A DNA stretch of 64,000 nucleotides from Mortierella alpina (Eukaryota; Mortierellomycota; Mortierellomycetes; Mortierellales; Mortierellaceae): assembly GCA_029449245.1 (NCBI GenBank), contig JANATF010000006.1:1240001-1304000 (forward strand), in the 5' to 3' direction. Below, piece by piece: positions 61,559-64,000 of this stretch. The position numbers and the translations under genes were made by a program. The notes under the pieces were generated by a model. That model was not told where the DNA came from. It made no database searches and was given only the letters and a program-made list of their open reading frames with translations. The stretch's first letter is position 1. Every line of letters begins with the position of its first letter.

Positions 61559-64000
61559 TGGATCCACCAAAGATTGCGGAATTCGAGGAAGTGCTCATGG
61601 AATCGCCCAAGCACAAGGCGCCAGGTGCATCTGGGACAATCAACGAACTGTTCCAACAACAGGGCAAACTGGGCAATTTTGTTTTGTATCAACTAGTTTG
61701 TGCAAGCATTATTCAAAAAGATGTGCCGAAGGAATGGAAAACGGGGGTGATATACTGTATCCCAAAAGCACCTGAATGGTCAGGCAGTTTGTCAGATGTC
61801 AGGCCAATTACTCTGTTGGAGCATGCGCGGAAAATTATGTTTGCTATACTAACAAATAGAATGAGCGCTACCATGTCCCGCCACAACATCCTGCGCGGAC
61901 CAAACTACTCGGTTTTAAAGGGAACGACGACAAAGGATCCCATCCATGCGCTCCACGCTGTCCTAGAGGATGCACGAGAAAACAAGAAGGAACTATGGGT
62001 CGTATTCCAAGACATGCGACGTTGCTTCGACTCGGTCAGTTGCGGCGAAGGCGGAATGCTCTCCCTAGGCCTGAGACGCCTCAAGGCGCCAGCTGACTTT
62101 ATCCAACTGTGTGAGAACATCGCCACAACAAAAGTCAACCGGGTCATCACAGAGTATGGCATCACCGACGACTATAGACCTGAATGCGGCCTGGACCAAG
62201 GTGGTGTTGAGTGCCCACTGCTGTGGAGGATAGCCTACGACGCACTGCTCTGCGAGGTTATGGAAACCATGCAAGGATATAGCATGGCAGACGCAGCAAC
62301 GTTTCTGGCAGTGGCATGTCTTGCCTTCGTCGATGATACAACATGGGTGTCGGACTCCAGAGAACATATGCAAGAGATACTGGACATCGCGACATCCTTC
62401 TTCAAGATACACGGAATCGAAATCAACGCAAAGAAGACAGTCGTTCTGGCCCTCAATCCTTCCGGACCCGATCACGACCAGACCTTAACATACGGCACGC
62501 CTCCAGAACAACTCACACCAATCGCAAAGGACGAAGCGACAAGAATCCTCGGTGTATGGGTCAACGCCACTGGTGCCGTGAAGCCAACGCAACTTTTGGT
62601 TGAAAGCGACGTCAAGACAATCTGTAGCATTCTCAGACGGAAAGCTGTAACAGACCGACAAGTGGTATACATCATCAACAGCGTCCTACTGCCAAGGATC
62701 GCATACAAGATCTCTATCCAAGTGCTCTGCAAGTCATGGCTGGTCCGACTCACTGGAATGTATATGAAACTCTGCAAGTCCAAATGCAAGTTGCCCTCCA
62801 CGACACCCAACAGCATCCAACACCACCACCGTCTTGGAGCGATCCGCGCTCTTGTGGACGTCCAAGCTGAGGAACAGATCTCTTCGTTGCATAACAGGCT
62901 GAACGATGATGGGCTCATAGGCAGACTCACAAGGGAACGCCTACTAGCGCTCCAAGCGCGCTCAAGAATGGCCGAATCACCGGTTGCGCATCCCGCCTTG
63001 GTGAAGAAAAGCAAGCACAGCCTGACCAGTAGTATTTGCGAGATTATGGCTGAAAGGAACTTTGCTTTTTCCGTTGACTTGAGTATGGACTTGAACGTCC
63101 CTCAGGGCTCTATGACGATAGCAGAATGGGGAGGGCGTTGGATATCAGAGGACACTCTGAAGACTCTGTCTGAAAAAAGGATCCTATACGCGGAGCAATT
63201 GTTTAACGGTGAAAAAACAGAACTAATTTCTTGGTCATCCCTTCGTTCTCGTTTCAACTTTAAATCCAAAAACACACCTAGATGGTACTTGGAACTTACC
63301 GACGCCGCCAACCGAGAGGAACGATCGGGTGAGACGTGGTGCACAAACTGGATAGCTGGCCGCCGCACCCAGATCCATGCAGCCATAGCGGAACTCGAAC
63401 GACCAATGGTCCTACCCGAAATTCTGACCGAAGAGGAATCCGAGGACGGGCCTGAAAGCACAGTCGAAAGTAGCAGCGATGAGCAGACCGAGAGTGAGGT
63501 AGAGGTGCAGGAAATAGTTCCACCACCCGCTCCTGTAGAGATCGCGACGTTGCCCTCTGTTGCCGCAGCGATCACGATACCGCCTCAAGCTGACGCGCCC
63601 CGAGAACGGCGTCCTTTCTGCCTGGACAACAGAGCCAGCACAAAAAGATTTCGCGAGACTTGGCGCCAAAGAAACGAGCGGAGAGAACGGTACATCAAAC
63701 GCGGCGCACCTGTACGAGGAAGACTCACGGATTATGCCAGAGACAACTTGGAATGCGAGTTCGAACGCAAGGAGAAACGCGAGGAGAAAGAATGGGCGGT
63801 TTTCGAGGCTCAGTTTCAGCGGCAGGAGAGAAAGAAGCAGCTCCAACGTGAACGGGCGCTGCTGGTCCAACGCGAGCGGGAACAGCAGCAGCGGGAGCGT
63901 CAGCGAGAACAGCAGCAGCGGGAGCGCCAACGAGAACAGCAGCAGCGGGAGCGCCAGCGAGAACAAAGACGTCGACAGCGACGACAACAACGTCTAGAAG
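61558..64000 (+). pseudogene. LINE-1 ORF2, part 3: reverse transcriptase and coiled-coil linker (3' partial)
   Basis: Open from ATG 61558 to the window edge (814 codons). RT motifs: HKAPGASG, GVIYCIPKAP, SDVRPITLLEHARKI, VVFQDMRRCFDSV, CGLDQGGVECPLLWRIAYD and ACLAFVDDTTWVSD (catalytic FVDD). The palm end is NAKKTVVLALNP and the thumb ATRILGVWVNATG. After an acidic linker a Gln/Arg/Glu coiled coil with a 30-nt internal repeat (QQQRERQRE) runs off the end. The order agrees with LINE-2, whose coiled coil is followed by RNase H, so RNase H is expected beyond 64000. Confidence 0.9.
63880..63970 (+). repeat. 30-bp coding tandem repeat in the LINE-1 linker
   Basis: About three units encoding QREQQQRER, differing at single bases; part of the predicted coiled coil. 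Confidence 0.8.

Noticed and set aside
1-64000. CRISPR arrays, rRNA genes, tRNA genes, bacterial-type operons
   Set aside because: None seen; direct repeats present are LTRs, microsatellites or small tandem duplications, and the genes carry spliceosomal introns.

Overview
This window looks like a chromosome segment of a filamentous early-diverging fungus. Mortierellomycota/Mucoromycota is my guess, from ~80-140 nt GT-AG introns, Gln-rich regulators, a TKL-type kinase-ankyrin protein and the retroelement spectrum; no rRNA or species marker is present. The left ~14 kb is ordinary genic DNA. The remaining ~50 kb is almost entirely transposable elements inserted into one another.

Genic part (1-13.7 kb): the 3' end of a Ser-rich protein (2-445), an unresolved exon-like stretch (~640-1391), a mitochondrial RNase II-family exoribonuclease of the Dss1/CYT-4 type (minus, 1924-5334, one intron), a LIM-domain-binding (LDB) adaptor with polyQ tracts (plus, 6313-10207, seven exons) and a protein kinase with C-terminal ankyrin repeats (plus, 10611-13728, four exons). 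Exon joins were chosen by splice signals and phase and all stay in frame.

Transition (13.7-20.1 kb): a ~1.07 kb foldback-like DNA element with 204-bp inverted arms and TA flanks, LTRs of a family with TGTGRTGAAG/CTTCAYCACA ends and 4-bp target-site duplications (TSDs), and a decayed Ty3/gypsy remnant (F) that lost gag and RT.

Retroelement tower (20.1-64 kb), reconstructed from TSDs and reading-frame continuity: LINE-1 (Tad-like non-LTR element) carries solo LTRs at 58200 and 59535 and gypsy element E in ORF1 (TSD CGCAT). E carries gypsy B in its protease (TSD GAACT). B carries gypsy C (TSD GAACC) and a 904-bp solo LTR (TSD CCGC). C carries gypsy D in gag (TSD ACGGG). D is a complete 7,003-bp element with identical LTRs and one 1,730-codon gag-pol frame. 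A near-identical copy of B, element A, lies at 20148-25890 in inverted orientation. The 9.8-kb segment between A and B (25891-35681) is inverted, so E pol and the LINE-1 ORF1 start now lie ~25-30 kb from the rest of their elements. The inverted segment also holds a decayed hAT-like transposase gene hit by two solo LTRs and a 5'-truncated LINE (LINE-2) with poly(A) and a 17-bp TSD.

The gypsy families appear to use different solutions for expression and priming. A/B and C each have a GGGAAAC -1 frameshift heptamer in phase at the gag end. C has a Tf1-like self-priming site. A/B have a TGGTAGC initiator-tRNA-like primer site. D and E have an oligo(T) tract directly after the 5' LTR and a TATA-like box inside the loop of a perfect inverted repeat in the LTR.
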